Shown here one piece after another: positions 42,045 to 49,381 of a stretch of 64,000 nt of DNA. Origin of the DNA: Nocardia vermiculata NBRC 100427 (GTDB lineage: Bacteria; Actinomycetota; Actinomycetes; Mycobacteriales; Mycobacteriaceae). How positions within the stretch are numbered: the first letter of the stretch is position 1; each line of letters opens with the position of its first letter. Position numbers and translations under genes: made by a program. The stretch lies in contig NZ_BDCA01000020.1 in the NCBI RefSeq assembly GCF_001613265.1, positions 62,001 through 126,000 on the forward strand, written 5' to 3'. Below the pieces are notes generated by a model. That model saw nothing but the letters and a program-made list of their open reading frames with translations, was not told the DNA's origin and did not search any database.

Positions 42045-42340
42045 CTGCCGCCTCCGGCCCACCGTGCGAAAGACAGGCGTGGGCACGCGGTTTCGACGTC
42101 TGCGAGTTGCATGATGCGGTCGAGTGTCAGTGCGTCGAGATGAGCCGGAGTGGGCATCACGAGCGCATCCACATCCGCTGTGCGGACTTGATCGAGCAAC
42201 GGAATCGTGCCCGTCGTACCTGGCCAGAGGAGGGTGTAGCCGAGTCGTCTCGCCAGTCGTTTCACTTGCGCCACATCCCATCCGGGTGCGGTGCTGACGT
42301 CCGGGTCGATCCAGGCCAATGCCGTCGGACGTGCTCTCAT
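42041..42340 (-). CDS. 99-residue conserved protein of unknown function, divergent from XRE regulator
   Basis: Soluble alpha/beta protein: ALAWIDPDVSTAPGWDVAQV, RLARRLGYTLLWPG and DVDALVMPTPAHLDALTLDRIM, ending VETACPRLSFARWAGGGR. The pattern of an Asp near the start followed by an RLGY helix recalls the fold of resolvase-like or receiver-like small domains, but no catalytic serine is present. Similar proteins accompany XRE regulators in nocardiae (from memory). GAGGGGTCCC precedes ATG 42340. Confidence 0.7.
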   Translation of the reverse strand: MRARPTALAWIDPDVSTAPGWDVAQVKRLARRLGYTLLWPGTTGTIPLLDQVRTADVDALVMPTPAHLDALTLDRIMQLADVETACPRLSFARWAGGGR

Positions 42341-42445
42341 CGGGACCCCTCCTGTCTGTGTATTTCAGATTCGTCGCAGGTGAGGGCGCCGAGGAACAGC
42401 GAAGGGACAGGGGACAGCGGCCGGGTATCGATCTAGGCTCGTGTA

Positions 42446-43624
42446 ATGAGCGAACACGTGGGGCGGCGGATCGCGTCGGAACGCAAGATTGCGGGTTTGG
42501 GGCAGCGCCAGTTGGCTGCGCGAGCGAACTATTCGTTGTCGATGGTGAAGGCCGTGGAGCAGGGGCGCGAGGTCGCCTCACCGGGGTTCGTCGCGGCTGT
42601 CTCCAAGGCATTGGGGGTCGAGCCGGACCGGTTGCAGGGCACGCCGTACCTCGATGCCTTGGAAGAGGACGGACAGCTGGAAGGGTTGCCCGACATGCGT
42701 GCCGTACTCGCTGAAGGAGCATACGTCCAGGCACTCGAGCCACCTACGGTCGCGGAGTTGCGCAGCGAGCTCGAGGCGGTCGAGGTCTGGCTACACAATG
42801 ACCGGACGCGCCGCGCTCTTGCGGTGCTCCCCAGTTTGATTCGTCGGTTGACCGGTGCGGCCGAGTTGGCGACCAGTGATTCCGAACGCGCGGAATCGAA
42901 CAGGATGCTGTGCGCGGCTTATGTCGCCGCCGAAGGGGCTTGTTGCAGACTGGGGTACTCGTCGTTGACGGCGTTGATCCTCGATCGCCTCGATGTAGTC
43001 GCGGCGCGCACCGACGATCCCGGATATGCGGTTCGCAGCTTGATGAAGCGTTCGCGCCTACTCATGGCGCACGGTTCCACCGATGTGGCGTTGTCTTTGG
43101 CGGAGCGCGGCCTCGCGCTGGTACCCGGGCCGAGTGCGGGCGAAAAAGTTCTGCGCGGTTACGGTCATCTGCGCGCGGCGGTCGTAGCGGCACGAGGACG
43201 ACGGCTGGAACTGGCGCAGAGCCATATCGCAAGGGCGCGAGAAATAGCACGGCCGATGAGCGGCGAAAGCAATCTGTACACCACGGATTTCGGCCCAGGC
43301 AACGTGGAAATTCACGCCTGCGCAGTTGAATTGGAGGCTGGAGACCCAGGGAAGGCAGCCCGCGAGGGGGCCGAACTTCGGGTGCCTACTGATGTCGCCG
43401 CACCACGGGCGGGGCACCATTGGCAGGACAACGCCCGCGCATGGTTGATGTCGGGTAAACCGGACCGCGCCCTCGCCGCCCTGAACAAGGCCCGCGCCGC
43501 CGCGCCGCAGCAGACTCGCCTGCACCCATCGGTCCGGGAGACCGTGTACGGAATTGCCGCAGCCCAGCGCCGCCAGTCCGACAGCCTGCTCGGCTTCGCC
43601 TCCTGGCTGGGCGCGGGGTTGTAG
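42446..43624 (+). CDS. XRE-family regulator with TPR-like C-terminal domain
   Basis: A 392-residue protein. Residues 5-70 form an XRE helix-turn-helix (RRIASERKIAGLGQRQLAARANYSLSMVKAVEQGREVASP). The rest is helical with repeats resembling tetratricopeptides, for example DVALSLAERGLALVPG and ALAALNKARAAAP, as in peptide-sensing actinobacterial regulators. It is divergent from the three-gene micro-operon, so that operon is its probable target. TAGGCT lies close upstream of ATG 42446, consistent with a leaderless transcript. Confidence 0.85.
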   Translation: MSEHVGRRIASERKIAGLGQRQLAARANYSLSMVKAVEQGREVASPGFVAAVSKALGVEPDRLQGTPYLDALEEDGQLEGLPDMRAVLAEGAYVQALEPPTVAELRSELEAVEVWLHNDRTRRALAVLPSLIRRLTGAAELATSDSERAESNRMLCAAYVAAEGACCRLGYSSLTALILDRLDVVAARTDDPGYAVRSLMKRSRLLMAHGSTDVALSLAERGLALVPGPSAGEKVLRGYGHLRAAVVAARGRRLELAQSHIARAREIARPMSGESNLYTTDFGPGNVEIHACAVELEAGDPGKAAREGAELRVPTDVAAPRAGHHWQDNARAWLMSGKPDRALAALNKARAAAPQQTRLHPSVRETVYGIAAAQRRQSDSLLGFASWLGAGL

Positions 43625-43697
43625 AGGCCATTGCATTCGTGGGTGCGGGCCTGGTGGGCAGGGCGGTTGACTGTGCGGCTCGCGGTGTTAGCGGACT

Positions 43698-44117
43698 GTG
43701 TTGCCGTTGCAGGTCGGAAAACGCGTTTGCCTACAGCTATACTGTTACTTGTATAATTGCAGGGGGAGAGACCTTCGCCCTCGTAAGCCGCTCGAGTTCG
43801 TAGGACGTTCCCTGGAGGAGCTGCGCGATTTTCCTCCGGATGCGCGTGGTGCAGCCGGATACCAGTTGGACCAAGTGCAGGCCGGGGCGACGCCGGTAAC
43901 TGCGAAGCCGATGCCGGAGGTCGGTAAGGGGTGCTGGGAGATCCGTGTGGCGGAGGACGATGGGTGGTTTCGAGTGTTTTACGTGGCAAGCTTGGGGGAC
44001 GTGATCTTCGTTCTACACGCGTTCCAGAAGAAGTCCAACAAGACGCCGGGGCATACCATCGAAACCGGTAAGAGGCGATATCGCATGGCGGAAGCGATCG
44101 CCGCGGAGGAGGAGTGA
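43698..44117 (+). CDS. RelE/HigB-type toxin (Gp49-like family)
   Basis: The conserved part is RPRKPLEFVGRSLEELRDFP, then YQLDQVQAGATPVTAKPMPEVGKGCWEIRV, FRVFYVASLGDVIFVLHAFQKKSNKTPGHTIETGKRR. This matches the HigB/Gp49-like mRNA interferases that begin close to the KPLEFVG segment. The start is uncertain: no ATG, GTG or TTG lies near that segment. GTG 43698 gives 139 residues with an odd Cys/Tyr-rich leader; TTG 43749 is an alternative. A TATAAT at 43752 and AGGGGGAGAG at 43760 sit inside this leader. The stop overlaps the antitoxin gene (TGATG). Base composition looks less GC-rich than the neighbours. Confidence 0.75.
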   Translation: MLPLQVGKRVCLQLYCYLYNCRGRDLRPRKPLEFVGRSLEELRDFPPDARGAAGYQLDQVQAGATPVTAKPMPEVGKGCWEIRVAEDDGWFRVFYVASLGDVIFVLHAFQKKSNKTPGHTIETGKRRYRMAEAIAAEEE

Positions 44118-44431
44118 TGGTACAGCGGTTCGAGTCGGTGTGGGATGCGCTCGGCGACACCCCCGAAGAAGCGGAAAACATGAAAGCGCGTTCGTCGTTG
44201 ATGATCGCAATCAATGAACGAATCGACGAGTTCGGGTGGTCCCAAACCGTGGCTGCGAACAACATCGGAGTGACACAGCCGCGAGTATCCGATCTGCGTC
44301 GTGGCCGAATCAGCAAGTTTTCCCTGGACGCGCTGATCGGAATAGCGAATAAGGTCGGCTTGAGTGTGAGGCTGCAGGTGGAACCCGTTGACCCGGATGA
44401 CACGTTGTCGAAGGCGGCTTGTCGTCAGTGA
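44117..44431 (+). CDS. HigA-type XRE antitoxin
   Basis: A 104-residue helix-turn-helix protein of the type paired with Gp49-like toxins: FESVWDALGDTPEEAENMKARSSLMIAINERIDEFGWSQTVAANNIGVTQPRVSDLRRGRISKFSLDALI. The N-terminal region probably binds the toxin and the HTH binds the operon's promoter. GGAGGAG precedes the ATG, which overlaps the toxin stop by one base. Toxin-first order is characteristic of higBA loci. Confidence 0.85.
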   Translation: MVQRFESVWDALGDTPEEAENMKARSSLMIAINERIDEFGWSQTVAANNIGVTQPRVSDLRRGRISKFSLDALIGIANKVGLSVRLQVEPVDPDDTLSKAACRQ

Positions 44432-44561
44432 AGGTTCTCCTGATGGGCGCCTGGCTCTCCCGCACCCGTTTCCGGTGGTTGGTGTTAGAGTCGACGACGT
44501 GACTGCCGGGTCGGCTATATGCCGTGAGCGAGACGGGTTTCCGGCGGCTCCTTGATCGCGC

Positions 44562-44580
44562 GGCGGGCTCGGAGCCCGCC
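44562..44580 (+). terminator. Compact hairpin after higA-like gene or in the VOC leader
   Basis: GGCGGGCTC and GAGCCCGCC are nearly adjacent, forming a 19-base palindrome with TTCCTCC after it. It stands 52 bases before the VOC gene start and could terminate the toxin-antitoxin transcript or attenuate the VOC gene. No other element is clear in 44432-44631. Confidence 0.5.
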
Positions 44581-44631
44581 TTCCTCCATGACGCACTCGA
44601 ATTGAACGTTCATGGAGAAAAGGAGTTTCAC

Positions 44632-45039
44632 ATGTCGGATGTACAGGTGGATGTGCGCTTCGACCACACCATCGTTGCCGCCAAGGACAAATACGAGTCC
44701 GCGCGGTTCTTCACCGAGATCTTCGGCCTGCCCGAGCCGCAGGAAGCCGGGTTCTTCCTCGCGGTTTATCTGAGCGACGGGCGGGTGCTCGATTTCGCCG
44801 AACCGCCGGTCGATTTTCCCGGCCAGCACTATGCGTTTCAGGTCAACGACGAGACGTTCGACCGGATCATGGAACGAATCCGGGCGCGCGGCATCACGTA
44901 TTGGGCGGACCCGCGCCAGAGCCGGCCGAACGAGATCAACACCAACCACGGTGGTCGAGGCGTATATTTCGACGATCCGTCCGGTCACCATCTGGAAGCG
45001 CTGACCGCCCGCTACGACGGCTACCCCAGCCTGAGCTGA
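44632..45039 (+). CDS. VOC (glyoxalase/bleomycin resistance) family protein
   Basis: A 135-residue vicinal-oxygen-chelate fold protein with two beta-alpha-beta-beta-beta halves: FDHTIVAAKDKYESARFFTEIFGLPEP, then HYAFQVNDETFDRIMERIRARGI and GGRGVYFDDPSGHHLEALT. Potential metal ligands are the His near residue 9 and the Glu of HLEALT. It might be a lyase, dioxygenase or drug-binding protein. AAAAGGAG precedes ATG 44632. Confidence 0.88.
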   Translation: MSDVQVDVRFDHTIVAAKDKYESARFFTEIFGLPEPQEAGFFLAVYLSDGRVLDFAEPPVDFPGQHYAFQVNDETFDRIMERIRARGITYWADPRQSRPNEINTNHGGRGVYFDDPSGHHLEALTARYDGYPSLS

Positions 45040-45069
45040 CGATCAGCGCGCTGCGTCCCGGAGGGCACC

Positions 45070-45099
45070 GGGCTGCGCCGACGGCGGTTGGCGCAGCCC
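45070..45099. terminator. Bidirectional terminator between VOC and DUF899 genes
   Basis: GGGCTGCGCC (45070-45079) and GGCGCAGCCC (45090-45099) form a perfect 10-bp stem with a ten-base loop between two convergent genes. Confidence 0.8.
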
Positions 45100-45181
45100 G
45101 CGGCAGTGTCCGCTCCGGGCCGTGGCCGCACACCGCGCAGAACTCGACGCTGACGTGGTCCGAGCTTGCTCGGCTGGGCGC

Positions 45182-45847
45182 TCAGTACTCGTCGCGTTTA
45201 CGGGGCCAGTCGTCGAAGGTGTCGCCGCGCCCGTTGGGGGCGCGGTCCAGCAACTGCCAGGTCGCGTTGAGGGCGTCGGTGCCGCGGTCGTAGGTCGAGT
45301 AGGTGTGGTAGACCGTGCCATCCTGCAGGGCGAAGCAGCTCAGCGCCATCAGTTCCATGACGTCGAGCATGTCGCCCGGACGCTTCGGACTGGGGATCTG
45401 CATGATTTCGTAGAAATCGTCGTTGAAACCGTTGTCGCCCATGGATACCCAGTCGATATCCCAGCCGAAGCGGGCCTTGTACTCGTTCAGCGTGGCCAGG
45501 GGCGAGCGGGAGGCGAGCAGGAAGGTGACATCGCGGTGCGCCAGATGGGGGACCGCGCCGACCAGGTTGTCGGTTTCGAAGGTGCACCCGGGACAGCCCT
45601 GTGGGGTCTTCGGGCCGTGCATGAAATGCCGGATGATCAGCTGAGAGCGGCCGTCGAACAGTTCGGCCAGCGTCTTGCTGCCCGCATTGGTGTCGAAGCG
45701 GTACTCCTTGGTCACCGGCACCCAGGGCAGTGCCTGCCGCTGCCGTGCCAGCTCGTCGGTGCGGCGGGTGAGAGCCTTCTCCTCGGCGCGCAGGTCCTCG
45801 TACGCCGCGCGCCATTGCTCTCTGGTGCCGACCTCATGTGTCGCCAT
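45182..45847 (-). CDS. DUF899 thioredoxin-like protein
   Basis: A 221-residue protein of the DUF899 family, a thioredoxin-fold group. The N-terminal helix (REQWRAAYEDLRAEEKALTRRTDELARQRQALPWVPV) is typical, followed by LAELFDGRSQLIIRHFMHGP and the putative redox motif GCPGCTFETD. The C-terminal half has VYHTYSTYDRGTDAL. Its chemistry is not established. The ATG at 45847 fits family alignments; the longer open frame to 45973 is not convincing. Confidence 0.87.
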   Translation of the reverse strand: MATHEVGTREQWRAAYEDLRAEEKALTRRTDELARQRQALPWVPVTKEYRFDTNAGSKTLAELFDGRSQLIIRHFMHGPKTPQGCPGCTFETDNLVGAVPHLAHRDVTFLLASRSPLATLNEYKARFGWDIDWVSMGDNGFNDDFYEIMQIPSPKRPGDMLDVMELMALSCFALQDGTVYHTYSTYDRGTDALNATWQLLDRAPNGRGDTFDDWPRKRDEY

Positions 45848-45911
45848 GGCTGTCCTTCCACGATTCGACGGTCTCGCAAGGTAGGACGTCCCGGGTCCGT
45901 CGGATTCATCG

Positions 45912-46049
45912 GTGCGCGGCGGCGAGATCGGAAACCTGTCGGTACCTCGTGGAACCGGTTTCGGTACCCCCATCGATCCGGCCGGTTTCGACGATCCGGA
46001 AAAATTGCTGGACCATCTGCGTCAACGCATCGAGGAGCTGCGCGAGTGA
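45912..46049 (+). CDS. Possible 45-residue small protein coupled to the next gene
   Basis: From GTG 45912 the product reads VRGGEIGNLSVPRGTGFGTP, then IDPAGFDDPEKLLDHLRQRIEELRE. The last 20 residues form a charged amphipathic helix. Its stop overlaps the next GTG by four bases (GTGA), a sign of genuine translation, but no clear ribosome binding site is visible and the protein is not recognised. It may also be the fragment of a longer lost gene. Confidence 0.4.
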   Translation: MRGGEIGNLSVPRGTGFGTPIDPAGFDDPEKLLDHLRQRIEELRE

Positions 46050-46690
46050 GTTCGGATCGGGTCTGGTACGCCGCCTACGGGTCGAATCTGTTCGAGAAGC
46101 GATTCACCTACTACCGGGCGGGAGGTAATCCGCCGGGGACACCGCGCATCTATCCCGGATTCACCGACCCCACGCCGCCGGCGCGCAGCGGGCCGCTGAC
46201 GTTGCCCGGATGCATCTACTTCTCCGGCGACAGTCCGGTGTGGACCGGTGGGGTCGCGTTCTACGCGCACCGGCCACCCGCGGGCTGGCCGACCGGTGCC
46301 GCCGCCCGCGGATATCTGCTGACCGTCGGGCAGTTCCGCGATCTGATGGCGCAGGAGATGCACCGCGGTCGTGGCGAGGTGCCGGATTTCGAGCCGGCGG
46401 AGGTCGTCCGCCGGGGGTTCCTCCCGCTGGGGGAGGGGCAGTACGAAACCGTCTGGCACGTCGACGATCTGGACGGCTATCCGGTACTGACCTTCAGCTC
46501 GCCCTGGGATCCGGGCACGGTGCCGTTGGACAAGCCGTCGGCGAGATATCTCGGGATGCTGGCCGCCGGGCTCGCGGAATCCCATGGCTGGGATTCCGCG
46601 CGCATCGTGCGGTATCTGTCCGAAAGGCCAGGTGTGCAGGGGAACTGGGATATCGAGGAGCTCCGTACCGTGGTTGCCACGCACCCTTGA
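46046..46690 (+). CDS. Gamma-glutamylcyclotransferase-fold protein
   Basis: A 214-residue protein that starts with VWYAAYGSNL, the YGSN substrate-pocket signature of the gamma-glutamylcyclotransferase/AIG2 superfamily. GVAFYAHRPPAGWPTGAAARGYLLTVGQFRDL continues the barrel. The catalytic Glu of the family may be in the QEMHRGRGEVPDFEP segment. Members cleave gamma-glutamyl amides or have no known substrate. GAGGAG lies 14 bases upstream of GTG 46046, inside the preceding small frame. Confidence 0.83.
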   Translation: MSSDRVWYAAYGSNLFEKRFTYYRAGGNPPGTPRIYPGFTDPTPPARSGPLTLPGCIYFSGDSPVWTGGVAFYAHRPPAGWPTGAAARGYLLTVGQFRDLMAQEMHRGRGEVPDFEPAEVVRRGFLPLGEGQYETVWHVDDLDGYPVLTFSSPWDPGTVPLDKPSARYLGMLAAGLAESHGWDSARIVRYLSERPGVQGNWDIEELRTVVATHP

Positions 46691-46698
46691 AAGCGTAG

Positions 46699-47703
46699 TC
46701 AGTTCCGGGCTTCGCGTCGTGTCCGAAGCCGCAGGATGGCGGTGGCCGTGCCCGCGACAACCGGATCGGCATCACCGGTCAGGGTGGTGAGATCTGCTGT
46801 GGTATCGGGGATCTCGGCGAGCGCCTGGGTCAGTCGCAAGCGGGTCGCGGCGTCGGTGCTGTCGTCGAGTTCGGTGCGAACCGCCCGGACGATTTCGGTG
46901 CCCAGATCTGGATTCTCGGCGAGTAGACCGAGTGTTTCGGCGGCTTCGACATCCGACCGTCCGGCGGTGATCATCTCGAGTAGCGCCGGTATGGCTTCGG
47001 GGAGGTGACGACCACCGAGGGTCAACGTGGCACGATCACGCACTGTCGTATCGGGGTCGGTGAGGGCGGTACCGAGCAGCGTCGACGCGGCCTCCCCGGG
47101 CAGCGCCGCGATGGCGACGACTGCCCGCCGGCGTACGTCGGCATCCGGTGAATCCAGGCCCGGCTCCAGCTCGGCGAGTGCGGCGTCGCCGGCGCGGGCC
47201 AGCGACCACTGCAGCGCACCGGCGACATTCAGATTCTCTTCCGACAGCGCCGCTTCGGCGAGTGCCTGCACCGGCAGTGCGGCGCCCTCGTGTGCCAGGA
47301 CCGCCTGCTGCCGGTGTCCGGTGGATTCGGATTCCAGCGCACGCAACAGCGCGACGGTGTGCAGGACCTCGTCCCATTGCGCCGGGCCTGCCGCCTCGAC
47401 GCGTTCCAGCGTGTCGAGCAGTTCGGTTTCGGCGGCGATCCGGGCCCGGGTGTGCTCGACCAGTTCGCCCATCAAGGTGTCCGGTGTGAAGTCAGGATCG
47501 TCGAGGGCCCGCTTGGTATCGCTGAGTGTCATCCCCAGCGTGCGCAGGCTCTCGACGTGGAAGAGCCGACGGATGTCGTCGGCGGAGTACTCGCGGTAAC
47601 CGCCGGTCGTGCGCCCGGTCGGCGACACCAGGCCCAGCTGGTCGTAGTGGCGCAGCATGCGGGCGCTGACCCCACTGCGGCGCGAGACCTCGCCGATCAA
47701 CAT
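46699..47703 (-). CDS. MerR-family regulator with HEAT-repeat effector domain
   Basis: A 334-residue protein. Residues 1-75 are a MerR DNA-binding domain (LIGEVSRRSGVSARMLRHYDQLGL, TTGGYREYSADDIRRL), then a coiled linker (about 80-125). From about residue 130 to the end it is built of HEAT-like helical repeats rich in Ala/Leu/Asp: SPDADVRRRAVVAIAALPGE, DPDTTVRDRATLTLGG, RSDVEAAETLGLLAEN. HEAT repeats usually bind proteins or DNA, so the effector may be a protein or peptide. GAAGGGAG precedes ATG 47703. It lies 22 bases after a second HEAT-repeat gene. Confidence 0.87.
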   Translation of the reverse strand: MLIGEVSRRSGVSARMLRHYDQLGLVSPTGRTTGGYREYSADDIRRLFHVESLRTLGMTLSDTKRALDDPDFTPDTLMGELVEHTRARIAAETELLDTLERVEAAGPAQWDEVLHTVALLRALESESTGHRQQAVLAHEGAALPVQALAEAALSEENLNVAGALQWSLARAGDAALAELEPGLDSPDADVRRRAVVAIAALPGEAASTLLGTALTDPDTTVRDRATLTLGGRHLPEAIPALLEMITAGRSDVEAAETLGLLAENPDLGTEIVRAVRTELDDSTDAATRLRLTQALAEIPDTTADLTTLTGDADPVVAGTATAILRLRTRREARN

Positions 47704-47725
47704 CGCGTCGGCTCCCTTCGTGTCC

Positions 47726-48373
47726 TCAGCTGTCCGGACCCGTGACGGATACCCGTTTGGCCAGTTCGAGCGACAGCGTAAACGCGCTGTCCGGGTCCGA
47801 TCGCAACCTGTCCGTCGCCTCGGCATGTGCCCTGACATACGGATCGGGCGACGTCGACGCGGCTTCGAGGACCGGTACGGCGGCGTCGCCCAGTCCCGCC
47901 AGCGCACGGCTCAGACTGCGCTGCATGTCGTGCCCGCCGCGACCGAACTCCTGTGCCAGCTCGGCCGCCAGTTCGGACTCGGCATCCGGCGGTACCAGCG
48001 CCGCGGCGGCCCGCCATGCACTGAGCGCGACGTCGTCGTCGGTCTCGTGCAGCATCGTCGCCACCCGCGGCCACGCACTGTCGTCTCCGATCTTGGACAG
48101 GGTATGCAACGCCTGACTGCGCGCCTGCGCGATCTCGGAGTCGAGTTCGATGAGCAGCCGGGGCACTGTGTCCGGTGCCGGCAGTCGGCACAGTGCCCAG
48201 GTGAGCATGTCCCGCACGAAGAAGTCCGGTTCCACCGCACACCGGTCCACCAGCACCTCCAGCAGTTCTGCGGCACCGCGCGTCCCGGCCGCCAGTGCGG
48301 CCCGTAACCGAATCGACGACTCGGGATCGGTCAGTGCGGTGACAATGCGAGCCTCCGGCTCGTAGTGGTTCAT
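47726..48373 (-). CDS. HEAT-repeat protein
   Basis: A 215-residue protein composed almost wholly of HEAT-like repeats: DPESSIRLRAALAAGT, DFFVRDMLTWALCRLPAPD, IAQARSQALHTLSKIGD, DDDVALSAWRAAAALV, SPDPYVRAHAEATDRL. No other domain is present. AAGGAGGTG precedes ATG 48373. It is first in a two-gene operon with the MerR-HEAT regulator, and resembles that regulator's effector domain, so the two may share a ligand or bind each other. Confidence 0.85.
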   Translation of the reverse strand: MNHYEPEARIVTALTDPESSIRLRAALAAGTRGAAELLEVLVDRCAVEPDFFVRDMLTWALCRLPAPDTVPRLLIELDSEIAQARSQALHTLSKIGDDSAWPRVATMLHETDDDVALSAWRAAAALVPPDAESELAAELAQEFGRGGHDMQRSLSRALAGLGDAAVPVLEAASTSPDPYVRAHAEATDRLRSDPDSAFTLSLELAKRVSVTGPDS

Positions 48374-48438
48374 GACAGACCCACCTCCTTCACCGACGAT
48401 TCGACTCCTTGTCACAGTGTGAAGGTCAAGCCATCGCC

Positions 48439-49311
48439 TCATACCTGGGTCGAAGCGGTGTGCAAAGCCAGGCGGGCCGCGGCGACAGCGGGGTGGTCGA
48501 GGGTGCCCGAGCGGTAGGCGATGTGGGTGCGGCGCAGGAATGGCATCGGGCTCAGGTGCACGGTGGCGTTCACTCGTGCCGGAATGGCGAGCTCGGGAAT
48601 GAAGGCCACGCCCTGGCCGGCCGCGACCAGGGCGAAGACGGTGCCGAAATCATCGGAGCGGTGCCGGATGCGCGGAGCGAAACCGGCTGCTTCGCAGGCC
48701 CGCACGGTCATGGTGTGGCAGAGGGTTCCGGGAGTGCCCGCGATCCACGGCGAATGGCGGTATTCGGTAAGTGGTTTCGCGGTGCGAGCCGCGAGGTAGA
48801 CCGGCTCCTCGAAGTACGGTTCGGTGTCCAGGCCGGGTTCCCGCCCGGCGGGTACATAGTCGTACTCCTGGATCAGTGCGATATCGAGCGAACCGGTGCG
48901 CAGCGCACCCGGTACCTCGGCCGGATCCAGTTCGGTCACCTGGAGTTCCAGCCGCGGGTGGTCGCGGCTCAGGGTCACCAGTGCGGTCGGCAGGAGTCGT
49001 TGCACCGCGGTGGGGAACGCGCCGATGCGCAGGGTGCCGGTGAGTTCGGTTCGGGCTGTGACCAGTTCGGCCTCGGCCTGTTCGAGGATCGCGAGAACCG
49101 ATTCGGTGTGCTCGACCAGGCGGTGGGCGGCGGGAGTGAGAACCACTCGGCGTCCGGTGCGTTCGAGCAGGACGGTGCCGGTTTCGCGTTCCAGGATGGT
49201 CAACTGTTGGGAAACCGCTGACGGGGTATACGACAGGGAATCTGCCACTGCGGCGATCGTGCGGCGATGAGCCAGTTCACGGAGTAGACGCAGTCGCCGT
49301 AGCTCGAGCAT
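48439..49311 (-). CDS. LysR-family transcriptional regulator
   Basis: A 290-residue LTTR. Residues 1-60 carry the winged helix (LRRLRLLRELAHRRTIAAVADSLSYTPSAVSQQLTILER). The effector-binding domain follows, with TGTLRIGAFPTAVQRLLP and SLDIALIQEYD. It is divergent from a DapA-family gene, and a palindrome with the LTTR T-N11-A form lies just before its start; autoregulation and control of dapA are inferred. Confidence 0.92.
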   Translation of the reverse strand: MLELRRLRLLRELAHRRTIAAVADSLSYTPSAVSQQLTILERETGTVLLERTGRRVVLTPAAHRLVEHTESVLAILEQAEAELVTARTELTGTLRIGAFPTAVQRLLPTALVTLSRDHPRLELQVTELDPAEVPGALRTGSLDIALIQEYDYVPAGREPGLDTEPYFEEPVYLAARTAKPLTEYRHSPWIAGTPGTLCHTMTVRACEAAGFAPRIRHRSDDFGTVFALVAAGQGVAFIPELAIPARVNATVHLSPMPFLRRTHIAYRSGTLDHPAVAAARLALHTASTQV

Positions 49312-49313
49312 AA

Positions 49314-49332
49314 GTTCAGCTTAAGCCTGAAC
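49314..49332. promoter_or_regulatory. Probable LysR operator (T-N11-A box)
   Basis: GTTCAG (49314-49319) and CTGAAC (49327-49332) flank CTTAAGC. The core TTCAG-N7-CTGAA is the classic LTTR dyad. It sits immediately upstream of the lysR-type start and 50 bases before the DapA-family start. A weaker half site CTGAA recurs at 49341. Confidence 0.72.
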
Positions 49333-49381
49333 GAATGTATCTGAAATAGACCTGAAGAGTCGGATCGATAAGGCTGGTGAC

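Noticed and set aside
44936..45133. Zinc-ribbon-like remnant on the minus strand (FCAVCGHG)
   Set aside because: No start codon or conserved domain, and the region is dominated by a terminator hairpin.
45122..46045. N-terminal extension of the gamma-glutamylcyclotransferase-fold gene through the DUF899 gene
   Set aside because: The extension is antisense to DUF899; a good GTG start at 46046 precedes the YGSN motif at the expected distance.
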